Of a stretch of DNA of 64,000 nt, positions 1 to 9,762 are shown piece after piece (position 1 is the first letter of the stretch; each line of letters begins with the position of its first letter). The position numbers and the translations under genes are program-made. Origin of the DNA: Litchfieldella qijiaojingensis (GTDB lineage: Bacteria > Pseudomonadota > Gammaproteobacteria > Pseudomonadales > Halomonadaceae); assembly GCF_014651875.1 (NCBI RefSeq), contig NZ_BMXS01000003.1, positions 1-64,000 of the forward strand, read 5' to 3'. The notes under the pieces are model-generated. The model was not told the DNA's origin. It made no database searches and saw only the letters and a list, made by a program, of their open reading frames with translations.

Positions 1-40
1 GCGACGCTTTCGAGGCGCCTCCCATACGCTTAACTCACTC

Positions 41-80
41 ATGGTAGGTGTCCACTAAGGAATAGGTGGACACCTACCGT
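41..80. repeat. inverted repeat, 13-bp perfect stem
   Basis: Perfect 13-bp arms (GGTAGGTGTCCAC at 43-55 and its complement at 66-78) are separated by a 10-nt loop; an A/T pair at 41/80 could extend them. There is no T-tract, so it is not a typical terminator. It could be a remnant of facing insertion-sequence ends or an intergenic repeat. No transposase is visible in the window. Confidence 0.6.
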
Positions 81-129
81 CATCGAAGTCGGGGCTCAGC
101 GGAAGGTGTGTTTACCGGACGCATACGCT

Positions 130-325
130 GGAAGCTGGAAGCTGGAAGCTGGAAGCTGGAAGCTGGAAGCTGGAAGCTGGAAGCTGGAAGCTGGAAGCTG
201 GAAGCTGGAAGCTAGAAGCTAGAAGCTAGAAGCTAGAAGCTAGAAGCTAGAAGCTAGAAGCTAGAAGCTAGAAGCTAGAAGCTAGAAGCTAGAAGCTAGA
301 AGCTAGAAGCTAGAAGCTAGAAGCT
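130..325. repeat. heptanucleotide tandem array, 28 copies in two variant blocks
   Basis: Twelve perfect copies of GGAAGCT (130-213) are followed directly by sixteen perfect copies of AGAAGCT (214-325). The two blocks differ by one base per unit and switch only once. That pattern suggests each block expanded separately by slippage. The array lies downstream of hexR and is not part of a supported gene. Heptamer arrays of this type recall the STRR repeats described in cyanobacteria; whether they are related is unknown. Confidence 0.95.
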
Positions 326-366
326 AGCATGTTCCCACCAATACCAGCATCAAGGGGTTTTCATCC

Positions 367-447
367 AGCTTCCAGCCGCGAAGCGGCGCTCTTCCAGCTT
401 CAAGCTTATCGACAGCTTCCAGGCGCGACGCGCCGCTCTTCCAGCTT
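367..447. repeat. two 34-bp imperfect direct repeats, each with a GC hairpin
   Basis: Copies at 367-400 and 414-447 share the outer sequences AGCTTCCAG and GCTCTTCCAGCTT. Each centre forms a small hairpin (GCCGC-GAA-GCGGC in the first, GGCGCG-AC-GCGCC in the second). AGCTTCC is the complement of the GGAAGCT heptamer next door, so these elements and the array probably derive from one another. The second copy ends a few bases after the hexR stop and may serve as its terminator. Confidence 0.75.
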
Positions 448-453
448 AATGCT

Positions 454-1317
454 TCAAGGCTCGTCTTCCGCCTCGGGAAAGCGCAGCGGCGTCAGGCTCT
501 TCTTCACCGCCTTCAACTGTTCGGCTAGCTTGGGACCGCGGGTCTTGGCCACTCCCACCGCCAGCACGTCGACCAGTACCAGGTGGGCGATGCGCGAACT
601 CATCGGGGTATAGATCTCGGTATCCTCATGGACATCGATATACAGCGGCATGGTCACTTCCTCAGCCAGCGGCGAACCGCTGGGACACAGGCCGATCACC
701 GTGGCGCCGGCCTCGCGGGCCAGACGCACGCTAGCCACTAACGCCCGAGTGCGACCGGTCTGGGAGATCGCTACCACCACGTCCCCCTTTTTCAGGGTTA
801 CCGCCGACATGTTCTGCATGTGCGGGTCGGCGTAAGCCGAGGTGGATATCTGCAGCCGAAAGAACTTGTGCTGGGCATCGAAGGCCACCGCCCCCGAAGC
901 GCCAAAGCCGTAGAATTCGACCCGATTGGCCATCGCCAACGCGTTGATGGCCTTGCTCAAGGCGTCGTTGTCGAGTCGATCGCGTATCGACAGCAGGGTT
1001 CCCACCGTCGAATCGAAGATGCTTTGCGAGAATTCGGCAACGCTGTCGCTATCATTCATCGAGAATTGAGCGAACTGGCTGCCCGTAGCCAGCATCTGGG
1101 CAAGCTTGAGCTTGAAGTCCTGGAAACCGTTGCAGCCCAGCGCCCGGCAGAAGCGTACCACGGTAGGCTCGCTGACCTTGGCTTCGGTCGCCAGGTCGAC
1201 GATGCGCATATGAATGACTTCATCGGGATTGCGCAGCACGAAACGCGCCACCTTCTGCTCGGAGCGACGGAAGTGCTCCATGCGGCCTCTCAACTCATCG
1301 AATAAGGCACGACTCAC
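454..1317 (-). CDS. hexR: MurR/RpiR-family transcriptional regulator, HexR-like
   Basis: 287 aa. Residues 1-77 form the RpiR-type helix-turn-helix (KVSEPTVVRFCRALGCNGF). Residues about 120-265 form a SIS sugar-phosphate-binding domain (FGFGASGAVAFDAQHKF, then VVAISQTGRTRAL). In Pseudomonas, HexR represses Entner-Doudoroff and glucose genes and is released by 2-keto-3-deoxy-6-phosphogluconate. Close similarity over the whole length supports that identity, but the usual neighbours (zwf, edd, glk) are not adjacent here. The start at 1317 is preceded by an AAGGAGCG ribosome-binding site. Confidence 0.9.
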   Translation of the reverse strand: MSRALFDELRGRMEHFRRSEQKVARFVLRNPDEVIHMRIVDLATEAKVSEPTVVRFCRALGCNGFQDFKLKLAQMLATGSQFAQFSMNDSDSVAEFSQSIFDSTVGTLLSIRDRLDNDALSKAINALAMANRVEFYGFGASGAVAFDAQHKFFRLQISTSAYADPHMQNMSAVTLKKGDVVVAISQTGRTRALVASVRLAREAGATVIGLCPSGSPLAEEVTMPLYIDVHEDTEIYTPMSSRIAHLVLVDVLAVGVAKTRGPKLAEQLKAVKKSLTPLRFPEAEDEP

Positions 1318-1575
1318 TATTCGCTCCTTAACGGCATGTATCTTGCTTATATGATGGCATAACTTACGCTTCGTCGATGACCGGAACGGCGGCCGGCTCC
1401 GAGACCGTATTGGTAACAGTATGCCCCACTTGGCGGGCCGATTGTCACATTATCGATGAACCCAGAGTTGAAGCCTTGGCCGTCATCATTCTGTCAAGTG
1501 GGTTATAGTGAAATAGTGACGTGTCGTGATAACTGCAAAAGAACCTGCACTCACCGTATGACAGGAGAGTCGATC

Positions 1576-1776
1576 ATGCGCAATGTCGAACAGGTATCCT
1601 CGGTCAAGAACGAACTTCTCGACATTTTCATGAGCATGGAAGAACTGGAGCACAAGCAGCGCCAGAAGTCCGCGGCCGTGCGCTACCTGAGAGCTCGGCG
1701 TGGCATAGAATTGCACAACGAATTCAAGCGCCTGGAGCGTGATATCGCCGAGCTCGACGATGAGCTGATGCAATAG
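1576..1776 (+). CDS. small conserved helical protein, 66 aa
   Basis: 66 aa, probably cytosolic and mostly alpha-helical. A basic stretch (QRQKSAAVRYLRARRG) is followed by a heptad-like charged segment (FKRLERDIAELDDEL). The ATG at 1576 has an AGGAGAG ribosome-binding site at 1563-1569; the longer upstream frame lacks support. It weakly resembles the short PA3496-type proteins of pseudomonads, but I cannot assign a function. It stands alone between hexR and a convergent transporter gene. Confidence 0.7.
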   Translation: MRNVEQVSSVKNELLDIFMSMEELEHKQRQKSAAVRYLRARRGIELHNEFKRLERDIAELDDELMQ

Positions 1777-1824
1777 CGCTCGAGTAGGCGCCCACACCGG
1801 GCAAGCATCGAGCGCCCTATTTAC

Positions 1825-1847
1825 GAGCCCCGGGATTGCCGGGGCTC
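1825..1847. terminator. bidirectional hairpin between convergent genes
   Basis: A 9-bp perfect stem (GAGCCCCGG pairing with CCGGGGCTC) has a 5-nt loop. It sits between the small plus-strand gene ending at 1776 and the minus-strand transporter ending at 1868. No clear U-tract follows on either strand. Confidence 0.6.
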
Positions 1848-1867
1848 GGAAGGTCGTTCGACGCTTT

Positions 1868-3208
1868 CTAAAGACTGCCGATAAACACGATGATCACGCC
1901 AATCGGCGCAATATAGCGCGCAATGATGTGCCATAACATCTCGCCGGTGCTACCCAGTGCCAGCTCCTGGCGGACACTCTGGCGGTCCAGGCACCAGGCG
2001 ACGAAGACGACGGCCGAGAGACCCGTCAGGGGTAACAGGAACTTACTGGTCAGGGTATCCAGGAAATCGAAGATATTCAGCCCAACGATCGACACCTCGC
2101 TCCAGACGTTGAACGATAGCAGAGCGGCAATGCCCAGCGCCCAAGTGGCGATCCCGGCCACCATTGTGGAGCCCCCTCGCGACAGTGGGGTGCGTTCCTC
2201 CACAAACTCCACCACCGGCTCGAGCAACGAAATCGCCGATGTCAGCGCAGCGAATGTCAGCAGCAGGAAGAACATCAGGCCAAGGATCGTCCCGCCTGTC
2301 ATGTTACCGAAGGCTAGCGGCAGCGTGACGAAAATCAGACCGGGCCCTTCGCCAGCGTCCAGGCCATTGGCGAAGACAATGGGGAAGATCGCTAGACCGG
2401 AGACCAACGCCACCAGGGTATCGAGGATGATGACGGTACGCGCGGTGGCAAGCAGATTCACGTCCTGCCCCAGATAGGAACCGTAGGCCATCATGATGCC
2501 CATACCCAACGACAGGGTGAAGAAGGCCTGCCCCATGGCCGCCAGCACCACACCGCCGCTCAAGGCACCCAAGTCAGGGTTGAACATGAAGGTCAGCGTC
2601 TCGCCGAAATGGCCGGAGGCGATACCGTAACCCACCAGCACCAGCAGCAGGACCCCCAGCGCGGGCATCAGGGTGCGCACCGCTCCCTCCAGGCCCTTGG
2701 TCACCCCTCGGGCAACGATGAAGATCACCAGCCCCATGAATACCGAGTGCCACAACAGCAGTTGCCCCGGGCTTGCCAGCATGCCGCTGAACAGCTCCCC
2801 GATGCCGTCGGCATCCTGGCCACTGAAGGCCCCGGTGACCGAACTCAGCGTATACGATAGCGACCAGCCACCGATCACGCTGTAGAACGACAGGATCAGG
2901 AAAGCCCCCAGGACCCCGCTGACGCCTACCAGCACCCAGGCACGGTTACGTCCCGACTGCTTGGCCAAGTCGGCCATGGTATTGATGGGGTTCTTCTGAC
3001 CACGCCGGCCCAACAGCCACTCGGCAATCAGAATCGGCAGACCAATCAACGCGATACAGATCAAATAAACGAGCACGAAAGCGGCACCGCCACTATCGCC
3101 AACCATATAAGGAAATTTCCAGATATTCCCCAGGCCGACCGCGGAACCGGTAGCGGCGAGGATGAAGGTCAGTCGGGATGACCATTGCGCATGGGAGAGT
3201 TTCGACAT
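1868..3208 (-). CDS. sodium-dependent transporter of the NSS/SNF family
   Basis: 446 aa, about 11 hydrophobic segments, an inner-membrane symporter. The N-terminus carries the NSS signature (WSSRLTFILAATGSAVGLGNIWKFP). The unwound TM1 region (AVGLGNIWKFPY) supplies sodium and substrate contacts in the LeuT fold. Members usually import amino acids or other small amines with Na+; the substrate cannot be read from sequence. Length is normal for the bacterial 11-TM branch. It appears monocistronic, with about 300 bp upstream to the DUF72 gene. Confidence 0.88.
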   Translation of the reverse strand: MSKLSHAQWSSRLTFILAATGSAVGLGNIWKFPYMVGDSGGAAFVLVYLICIALIGLPILIAEWLLGRRGQKNPINTMADLAKQSGRNRAWVLVGVSGVLGAFLILSFYSVIGGWSLSYTLSSVTGAFSGQDADGIGELFSGMLASPGQLLLWHSVFMGLVIFIVARGVTKGLEGAVRTLMPALGVLLLVLVGYGIASGHFGETLTFMFNPDLGALSGGVVLAAMGQAFFTLSLGMGIMMAYGSYLGQDVNLLATARTVIILDTLVALVSGLAIFPIVFANGLDAGEGPGLIFVTLPLAFGNMTGGTILGLMFFLLLTFAALTSAISLLEPVVEFVEERTPLSRGGSTMVAGIATWALGIAALLSFNVWSEVSIVGLNIFDFLDTLTSKFLLPLTGLSAVVFVAWCLDRQSVRQELALGSTGEMLWHIIARYIAPIGVIIVFIGSL

Positions 3209-3516
3209 GTTTCACCTTGAGATTGCGTGTCGTCACCGATCGGTCGGATGCGATGACGGCTTGTGCTTGTTGTTGCCACGCCCTTGGAGCCCCGGATCGC
3301 AGGACGCCATCAAGGCATGACAGGATCCCAGGCAGGATCACTGCCAGCGACTTCACCGTTGGGCATTTGGTCGATGCCCTGTCGGTGAAGCAGGATACCG
3401 GCACAACGGAAAGGTACATGGATGACGTACATTTCCAGCAAGATCGATGGATGGCCAGTATCTGAGCGGTAAAACTATCCGATCATACGCTTGATGGCCA
3501 GGGGGAACTCCCGATA
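3209..3516. other. intergenic region, no gene recognised
   Basis: About 308 bp between the start of the NSS transporter and the end of the DUF72 gene. It should hold the transporter promoter on the minus strand. I see no convincing coding frame, strong hairpin or known RNA motif. Confidence 0.5.
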
Positions 3517-4374
3517 TCAGAACAGCAAGGACTGGGCATCACCCGAGAAAGGGGCGAGAGACGGCAAGCGACATTGGCGGGCGAGTCGTTCATAGAGTCG
3601 GCGTGCGAGCTGAGGAGCCTGGCGATTGTCCGGGGTGTGCACAAACAGGAAAGGGGTTTTCCCCTGATTTATCCACAGGGCGAGACGTTGGCACCAGGGA
3701 GCAAAATACGCATCGTTGATCCTTTCGTCCAAGTGGCCGATAAAGCGCACCAGCGGGTAATTGCCCGTGGAAATCACGTGTAATGGGCATTTCGGCTTTT
3801 CATTCTGGGCTTTGGCCAGCCTGGGATCCCCATCGGCGGGTGTGGAGAACAATGGACGCACATCGAGCATCACGCGATCCACACCATGAGTTATCAACAA
3901 CCGGTTGAGTGCAACTTCCGCCGCCCCCTTGTGGAAAAAATCACTATGACGTACCTCCACGGCGCAGGGGATTTCGGTAGGCCAACGTGTCAGCAGCCGA
4001 TCGAGCTGCGGCAATTCACGCGCACCGAAATCGCGTGGCAGTTGCACCATGATGGGACCAAGACGGTCATGCAACGGCGTCAGGCGAGAAAGAAAGATAT
4101 CCAGCTCGGCGTCGATATCCGACAGACGTCGCTCATGAGTCAGCGTAGCGGGCAGCTTGAAACAGAACCGGAAACCCGCTGGCGCCTGGCGGGCCCAAGA
4201 GGCGACTGTTTCGGCCTTGGGCGCCCCGCTGTAGAAGGTGGTGTTGCCCTCGACGGCGTCGAACACCCGCGCATAGTCGGCGAGCCGGCTCTCCTGGCCA
4301 CCATGGGGTGGGTAGAGGCTACCGCGCCAGTCGGCATTGGCCCACATGGCCAGGCCCAGGTGCAGTGCGGCCAT
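3517..4374 (-). CDS. DUF72 (YecE-like) TIM-barrel protein
   Basis: 285 aa. DUF72 hallmarks are visible: N-terminal GLAMWANADWRGSLYP, EGNTTFYS at about residue 44, FCFKLPATLTHERRL, and VEVRHSDFF near residue 140. These place it in the YecE family of predicted TIM barrels, whose biochemical role is unsettled. Length and domain coverage are normal. The ATG at 4374 follows an AAGGAAA ribosome-binding site. It is divergent from the Crp/Fnr gene with about 130 bp between the starts. Confidence 0.88.
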   Translation of the reverse strand: MAALHLGLAMWANADWRGSLYPPHGGQESRLADYARVFDAVEGNTTFYSGAPKAETVASWARQAPAGFRFCFKLPATLTHERRLSDIDAELDIFLSRLTPLHDRLGPIMVQLPRDFGARELPQLDRLLTRWPTEIPCAVEVRHSDFFHKGAAEVALNRLLITHGVDRVMLDVRPLFSTPADGDPRLAKAQNEKPKCPLHVISTGNYPLVRFIGHLDERINDAYFAPWCQRLALWINQGKTPFLFVHTPDNRQAPQLARRLYERLARQCRLPSLAPFSGDAQSLLF

Positions 4375-4502
4375 CGGCTTTTCCTTGCGTCGTGGAAGCC
4401 AGCAGACTCCCGTTGCTACGGTTCTTTAGGCCCAACCTCACGACTCTAGCTTGGCTGTATGCTAGTAGTGTATCTAAAGACTTGCTGAAAGGAGGTCGTT
4501 TC

Positions 4503-5174
4503 ATGGCCACCAAACACCAGCTGACATTCGATCCAAAAGTGCTTCTCGCAAGGATCGGAGATGGCCACAGCATTGGTGAGTACCACAAAGAGCAGATCAT
4601 TTTTTCACAGGGCGAACCCGCTGATTCCGTCTTTTTCATCCAACGGGGCAAGGTCAAGGTAAGCGTCGTGTCCGAGCAGGGCAAGGAAGCCGTTGTGGCA
4701 ATGCTCGGAGAGCATGACTTCTTTGGTGAAGGATGTCTCGCCGGCCAGTCGCAGCGTATTTCGACGGTCTCGGCCATCACGGATGCGGTCATTGTGCGGC
4801 TGGAAAAAGCGGCAATTCTCCGCCTGATCCATGAGGACCCCGCGTTTTCCGAACTGTTTATTGCCCATCTGCTGAGCCGTGCCATCCGCGTAGAGGCGGA
4901 CCTTGTCGATCAGCTCTTCAACTCCAGCGAAAAGCGTCTTGCCCGAACGCTGCTGCTCTTGGCGAATTTCGGTCAGGAAGGCAAACCGGAGCTGATGATC
5001 GCAAATATCAGTCAGGAGACGCTGGCCCAGATGATCGGGACAACACGGGCACGCGTCAGCTTCTTCATGAACAAATTTCGTAAACTTGGTTTCATTTCCT
5101 ACAATGGTGGGATCGAAGTCCACAGTTCATTGCTGAATGCCGTCCTGCACGATCAGCCGCACATCGAGCCCTGA
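4503..5174 (+). CDS. Crp/Fnr-family transcriptional regulator
   Basis: 223 aa. A cyclic-nucleotide-binding-type beta-roll covers about residues 18-130 (FSQGEPADSVFFIQRGKVKVSV, then GEHDFFGEGCLAG). A winged-helix domain covers about 145-215, with recognition helix ISQETLAQMIGTTRARVSFFMNKFRKLGFI. There is no FNR-type cysteine cluster, so it is not an obvious Fe-S oxygen sensor. The cAMP-contacting residues of true CRP are not clearly present and the ligand is unknown. The ATG at 4503 has a strong AAAGGAGGT site at 4488-4496. It converges on the desaturase gene. Confidence 0.88.
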   Translation: MATKHQLTFDPKVLLARIGDGHSIGEYHKEQIIFSQGEPADSVFFIQRGKVKVSVVSEQGKEAVVAMLGEHDFFGEGCLAGQSQRISTVSAITDAVIVRLEKAAILRLIHEDPAFSELFIAHLLSRAIRVEADLVDQLFNSSEKRLARTLLLLANFGQEGKPELMIANISQETLAQMIGTTRARVSFFMNKFRKLGFISYNGGIEVHSSLLNAVLHDQPHIEP

Positions 5175-5230
5175 CCCTGCGTATCTCAACGCTAGGGGCT
5201 GTGGCTCGGGTGATGCATGCGACAGCGTTG

Positions 5231-6268
5231 TCATTCCCGGTCGGCGGCAACTGTACGCACCTCTCCCCAGGAGACCAGGCGTCGCTTGTCCTCGTCCCAA
5301 AGCATGAGCCGCGCCGACTCGAGGCTTTGCCATAGCGTGAGGCGGCCGACACCCCGGAGTTCAGGATGGTCTCGCAGCACCTCGGGCAACCGGTATGACG
5401 GGATACGGCTGCAGAGGTGATGGACATGGTGCACCCCGATATTGGCGGTGAACCAGCGCAACACGCCCGGCAAATCATAGTGCGAACTACCGTGCAGCGC
5501 CGCCTCGTGGAAAGTCCAGTCGCTGTCGTGCTCCCAGAAGGTACCCTCGAACTGGTGCTGGACATAGAAGAGCCAGACACCGATCGACGCGGCGAGAAGC
5601 GTAATCGGCAGTTGCACGAGCAGAAAGGTGCCCACACCGACCAGCCACATCATCGCGGTGACGACAACCACGATCGCCGCATTGGTGGCCATGGTGCTCA
5701 GCCAGGGCATCCATCCCGCGCGCATGAAGCCAAATGGCAGGCGATAGTCCAGTAGGAAAAGGTACGCCGGGCCGAGACCAAACAGGACCAGCGGGTGCCG
5801 GTACAAGCGATAGCGGAGCCGTTGCGCGCGGGGTAGGGCCCGATACTCGCGCACGGTCAGGGTGTCGATGCCGCCGACACGCGGGCGATCCAGATTGCCG
5901 GAGCTCGCATGATGGAGGGCATGGGTGTGGCGCCAGAAATCGTAGGGGGTCAGGGTCAGCACGCCGATAACCCGTCCGACCCAGTCATTGACGCCTTTGG
6001 ATCGGAAAAATGACCCATGGCTGCAGTCGTGCTGGATCATGAACAAGCGCACGAGAAATCCTGCGGCGGGTACGGCAAGCAACAGGCCAAGCCAGTAGCC
6101 GGCGCTCAGGGTGGCCCATAGCAGTATCCAGAGGAAGATGAAGGGAATCACCGTGACCATGATTTCCAGGACGCTGCGCGCGAGGCGCGGCGCGCGGTAA
6201 CCGCCGAGTGCGCGCATCAATGTCCGCGGCTCGGCTGTGATGTCGATATTCGGCGCTTGGGGCTCCAT
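5231..6268 (-). CDS. membrane fatty acid desaturase
   Basis: 345 aa. The three histidine boxes of the di-iron desaturase/hydroxylase superfamily are present: HDCSHGS, HTHALHHASSGN and HHVHH. Two hydrophobic hairpins lie between them. It would introduce double bonds into membrane acyl chains at the inner membrane, adjusting fluidity. The start at 6268 is chosen because AGGAG lies just upstream; the longer frame to 6355 has no site. Sequence type suggests an omega-6/delta-12-like branch, but regiospecificity cannot be decided. Confidence 0.85.
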   Translation of the reverse strand: MEPQAPNIDITAEPRTLMRALGGYRAPRLARSVLEIMVTVIPFIFLWILLWATLSAGYWLGLLLAVPAAGFLVRLFMIQHDCSHGSFFRSKGVNDWVGRVIGVLTLTPYDFWRHTHALHHASSGNLDRPRVGGIDTLTVREYRALPRAQRLRYRLYRHPLVLFGLGPAYLFLLDYRLPFGFMRAGWMPWLSTMATNAAIVVVVTAMMWLVGVGTFLLVQLPITLLAASIGVWLFYVQHQFEGTFWEHDSDWTFHEAALHGSSHYDLPGVLRWFTANIGVHHVHHLCSRIPSYRLPEVLRDHPELRGVGRLTLWQSLESARLMLWDEDKRRLVSWGEVRTVAADRE

Positions 6269-6537
6269 GTGCAGGCTCCTGACCGGGTCCGACACGCAAC
6301 GCTTTGTTCCACAGGCCCCAGCTGGGCGCGTGCCGGGAGTATTGGGGCAGGGCACTTCGACAACGATTCAAGGTACCCTGAACTTGCATGCTGACCCGCG
6401 GCGAGCACGTTGTCTGAGCAAAATTGCACACTTTTGTCGAAAGCCTCGGAGACTTCAGGACGCCCCGTGTGATAATGCGCTCCGAGGCCCCGGTGGAGGC
6501 ATCTGGCGTTACCTCGATTCAGTGGATGCTTTCCCTC

Positions 6538-8373
6538 CTACTCCACCGTCACCGACTTGGCCAGATTGCGCGGCTGATCGACGTCGGTGCCCTTGAGCAC
6601 CGCCACGTGGTAGGACAGCAACTGTAGCGGTAAGGTGTAAAGGATCGGCGCCAGCGCCTCATCGACATGCGGTAAACGCAGGACACGCATCCCTTCAGTC
6701 TGCTCGATCGCTACCTCCTCGTCGGCGAAGACGAACAACTCCCCGCCACGGGCACGCACTTCTTGCAGATTTGACTTGAGCTTGTCGAGCAGCTTGTCGT
6801 TGGGCGCGACCGAGATCACCGGCATTTCACTATCGACCAATGCCAGAGGGCCATGCTTGAGCTCACCGGCAGGATAGGCCTCGGCATGGATATAGGAGAT
6901 CTCCTTGAGCTTCAAGGCACCCTCTAGAGCGATGGGAAAATGCGCTCCCCGACCGAGGAACAGAGCGTGCTGTTTCTCGGCGAAATCCGCCGACAACGCC
7001 TCGATCTCGCCATCCAGCGCCAACACCTGACTAGCCAACGCCGGCAGCCCGCGAAGTGCGGTGACAATTTCGGCCTGGCGTTGCGCGTCGCCACCACGTA
7101 CACGGCCCAGCGCCAAGGTGAGCAGCATCAAGGCAGTAAGCTGGGTAGTGAAGGCCTTGGTTGAAGCCACACCGATTTCCGGTCCCGCCAGTGTCATCAA
7201 GGTGAGGTCGGATTCGCGCACCAGCGAGCTGCCCGGCACGTTGCAGATCGCCAGGCTACCCACGTAGTCGCGCTGCCGGGCGAAACGCAGGGCTGCCAAG
7301 GTATCGGCGGTCTCACCGGATTGCGAGAGGGTGACGAATAGAGTGTCCTCGGGCACGACCACGCTTCGGTAGCGATACTCAGAGGCCACTTCCACCTGGG
7401 TGGGAATGCCGGCATAACGCTCCAGCCAGTAACGCGCCACCATACCGGCGTGATAGCTGGTGCCGCAGGCAACGATATGAATCTGCTTGGCCCGCGAGAA
7501 CAATGCTTCGGCGTCAGTGCCGAAACTCTTGACCAGCACACCGTGCTCGCTAAGACGTCCTTCCAGGGTCGCGGCGATTACCTGCGGTTGTTCATGAATC
7601 TCCTTGAGCATGAAGTGGCGGTATTCGCCTTTGCTGGCCGAACCATCGCCATGCTCGAAAACCTGCACCGGACGCGTCACGGCCTGCCCGGCGGCATCGA
7701 AGATCTCTATCCGACCACCTGGGGAGAGCCGCACCACGTCGCCCTCCTGGAGATAGATGAAGCGGTCGGTGACCTGCAGCAGCGCCAGCGGATCGGAAGC
7801 AAGGAAGGCTTCCTCGATGCCAACCCCGACCACCAATGGGCTGCCCTTGCGCGCGCCGACCACCACACCGGGCTCGCCCTTGTGCATCACGCCCAGCGCA
7901 TAGGCACCATCCAACCCCGCCAGGGCATGTTGAACCGCCACCAGCAGATCCTGGCTGCGCGTGAATTCACGGGCCAGCAGGTGCGCGATGACCTCGGTAT
8001 CGGTCTCGGAAGTGAAGACATACCCCTGGCCTTCCAGCTCGGTCTTCAGTGCCTCGAAGTTCTCGATGATACCGTTGTGCACCACGGCCAGACTGTCGCC
8101 GGACTGGTGCGGGTGGGCATTGCCTTCGGTGGGACGTCCATGAGTCGCCCATCGAGTATGCGCGATACCCACGTTACCGCTCAGCGGCAACTCCGCCAGA
8201 CGATCTTCCAGAGCGCTGACCTTGCCCACCGCACGCTGCCGGTTGAGACGTACATCCTCGGAGAGGATCGCCATGCCCGCCGAGTCGTAACCGCGATACT
8301 CCAGACGCTTGAGGCCCTCGAGCAGGATGCCCTGCACATTACGCTCGGCCACCGCTCCCACGATTCCACACAT
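6538..8373 (-). CDS. glmS: glutamine-fructose-6-phosphate aminotransferase (isomerizing)
   Basis: 611 aa, full length. It converts fructose-6-phosphate and glutamine to glucosamine-6-phosphate, the first step to UDP-GlcNAc for peptidoglycan and LPS. The N-terminal class II glutaminase begins with the nucleophile Cys2 ([15 protein letters not shown]). Two SIS domains follow ([51 protein letters not shown]). The C-terminus ends in the usual [13 protein letters not shown]. It lies 12 bp downstream of glmU on the same strand, so the two are probably cotranscribed. Confidence 0.97.
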   Translation of the reverse strand: MCGIVGAVAERNVQGILLEGLKRLEYRGYDSAGMAILSEDVRLNRQRAVGKVSALEDRLAELPLSGNVGIAHTRWATHGRPTEGNAHPHQSGDSLAVVHNGIIENFEALKTELEGQGYVFTSETDTEVIAHLLAREFTRSQDLLVAVQHALAGLDGAYALGVMHKGEPGVVVGARKGSPLVVGVGIEEAFLASDPLALLQVTDRFIYLQEGDVVRLSPGGRIEIFDAAGQAVTRPVQVFEHGDGSASKGEYRHFMLKEIHEQPQVIAATLEGRLSEHGVLVKSFGTDAEALFSRAKQIHIVACGTSYHAGMVARYWLERYAGIPTQVEVASEYRYRSVVVPEDTLFVTLSQSGETADTLAALRFARQRDYVGSLAICNVPGSSLVRESDLTLMTLAGPEIGVASTKAFTTQLTALMLLTLALGRVRGGDAQRQAEIVTALRGLPALASQVLALDGEIEALSADFAEKQHALFLGRGAHFPIALEGALKLKEISYIHAEAYPAGELKHGPLALVDSEMPVISVAPNDKLLDKLKSNLQEVRARGGELFVFADEEVAIEQTEGMRVLRLPHVDEALAPILYTLPLQLLSYHVAVLKGTDVDQPRNLAKSVTVE

Positions 8374-8385
8374 GACGTTCGCTCC

Positions 8386-9762
8386 TTATTGTTCCTTGTC
8401 CGCGGACTTGCGCGGCCGCGGCCAGTCGGCCTTGCTGATTTGGCGCCCCCGGGCAACCGCCAGGGCGCCGTCGGCAACATCCTTGCTGATCGTCGAACCG
8501 GCCCCCACAGTGGCACCTCGTCCTACCGTCACCGGTGCCACCAGTGCGGTGTTCGAGCCGATGAAGGCTTCGTCACCGATCTCGGTGTGATGCTTGTTGG
8601 CGCCATCGTAGTTGCAGGTGATAGTGCCAGCACCGACATTGACATCGCGGCCCAGCCAGGCATCGCCGACATAGCTCAAGTGATTGATCTTGCTGCCTTC
8701 GCCGACTTCGGCGTTCTTGGTCTCGACGAAGTTGCCGACCTTGGCGCGCACCGCGAGTCGCGAACCGGGCCGCAGGCGGGCAAACGGGCCGATGCGGTTC
8801 AATCCGGCCGCCACCGTCCCTTCGATCACACTGTGCGCCTCGACCACGCTTTCCGCGCCGATATGGCTGTCGCGAATCACACAATAGGGGCCGATCCGCA
8901 CGCCTTCGCCCAACTCGACCTCGCCCTCGAAGATACAGCCAACATCGATCTCGACATCATGACCACAGGTCAGGGTGCCGCGTACATCGAGGCGCGCGGG
9001 GTCGACCAGAGCCACGCCCTCGTCCATCAAACGTTTGGCGATGCGCTGCTGATGCGCGCGCTCGAGATTTGCCATCTGGGCCCGATCGTTGACCCCTTCC
9101 ACCTCCAACGGGCTCGACGGTTGTGCGGTGGCGATGCTCACTCCCTCGGCTGCGGCGATGGCAATAACGTCAGTCAGGTAGTATTCGCCTTGGGCATTGT
9201 CAGCCGAAAGCTGCGGCAGCCAGCGCTTGAGCTGGGCCGCGGTCATGGCCATGATCCCAGTGTTGCACTCGCGGATGGCTTGCTCGCTTTCGCTGGCATC
9301 CTTGTGTTCGACGATGGCTACCGCCTGACCGTCGCTGTTTCTGAGGATGCGCCCATAGCCGGTAGGATCGTCAAGCGTCACGGTGAGCAGTCCCATGCAC
9401 CGCTCGTTCACCCGCGAGAGCAGGGCCTGCAAGGTGTCGCGGCGGATCAGGGGAACATCACCGTAGAGCACCAACACCTTGTCATGTCCCAGGTTATCCA
9501 GCGTCTGCGCCACGGCATGGCCAGTCCCCTTCTGCTCTTCCTGCACGGCAAAATGCACCGGGCAATCGCTCAATGCGACACGCACCTGATCGCCGCCGTG
9601 TCCGATCACCACATGCAGATGGTCGGCCCCCAACTGCGATGCCGTATCGATCACATGACGCACCATCGGCTTGCCGGCCAACCGATGCAACACCTTGGGT
9701 GTGTTCGAACGCATTCGCTTGCCTTGTCCCGCAGCAAGAATCACCACGTCGAGCGTCATCAT
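8386..9762 (-). CDS. glmU: bifunctional GlcNAc-1-P uridyltransferase / GlcN-1-P acetyltransferase
   Basis: 458 aa. The N-terminal pyrophosphorylase domain shows the signature LAAGQGKRMRSNTPKVLH. The C-terminal half is a left-handed beta-helix acetyltransferase of hexapeptide repeats (VGAGTITCNYDGANKHHTEIG, about residues 370-390). It catalyses the last two steps to UDP-GlcNAc after GlmS and GlmM. The start overlaps the apbE stop in an ATGA junction, so the two are translationally coupled, and glmS follows 12 bp later. Confidence 0.97.
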   Translation of the reverse strand: MMTLDVVILAAGQGKRMRSNTPKVLHRLAGKPMVRHVIDTASQLGADHLHVVIGHGGDQVRVALSDCPVHFAVQEEQKGTGHAVAQTLDNLGHDKVLVLYGDVPLIRRDTLQALLSRVNERCMGLLTVTLDDPTGYGRILRNSDGQAVAIVEHKDASESEQAIRECNTGIMAMTAAQLKRWLPQLSADNAQGEYYLTDVIAIAAAEGVSIATAQPSSPLEVEGVNDRAQMANLERAHQQRIAKRLMDEGVALVDPARLDVRGTLTCGHDVEIDVGCIFEGEVELGEGVRIGPYCVIRDSHIGAESVVEAHSVIEGTVAAGLNRIGPFARLRPGSRLAVRAKVGNFVETKNAEVGEGSKINHLSYVGDAWLGRDVNVGAGTITCNYDGANKHHTEIGDEAFIGSNTALVAPVTVGRGATVGAGSTISKDVADGALAVARGRQISKADWPRPRKSADKEQ

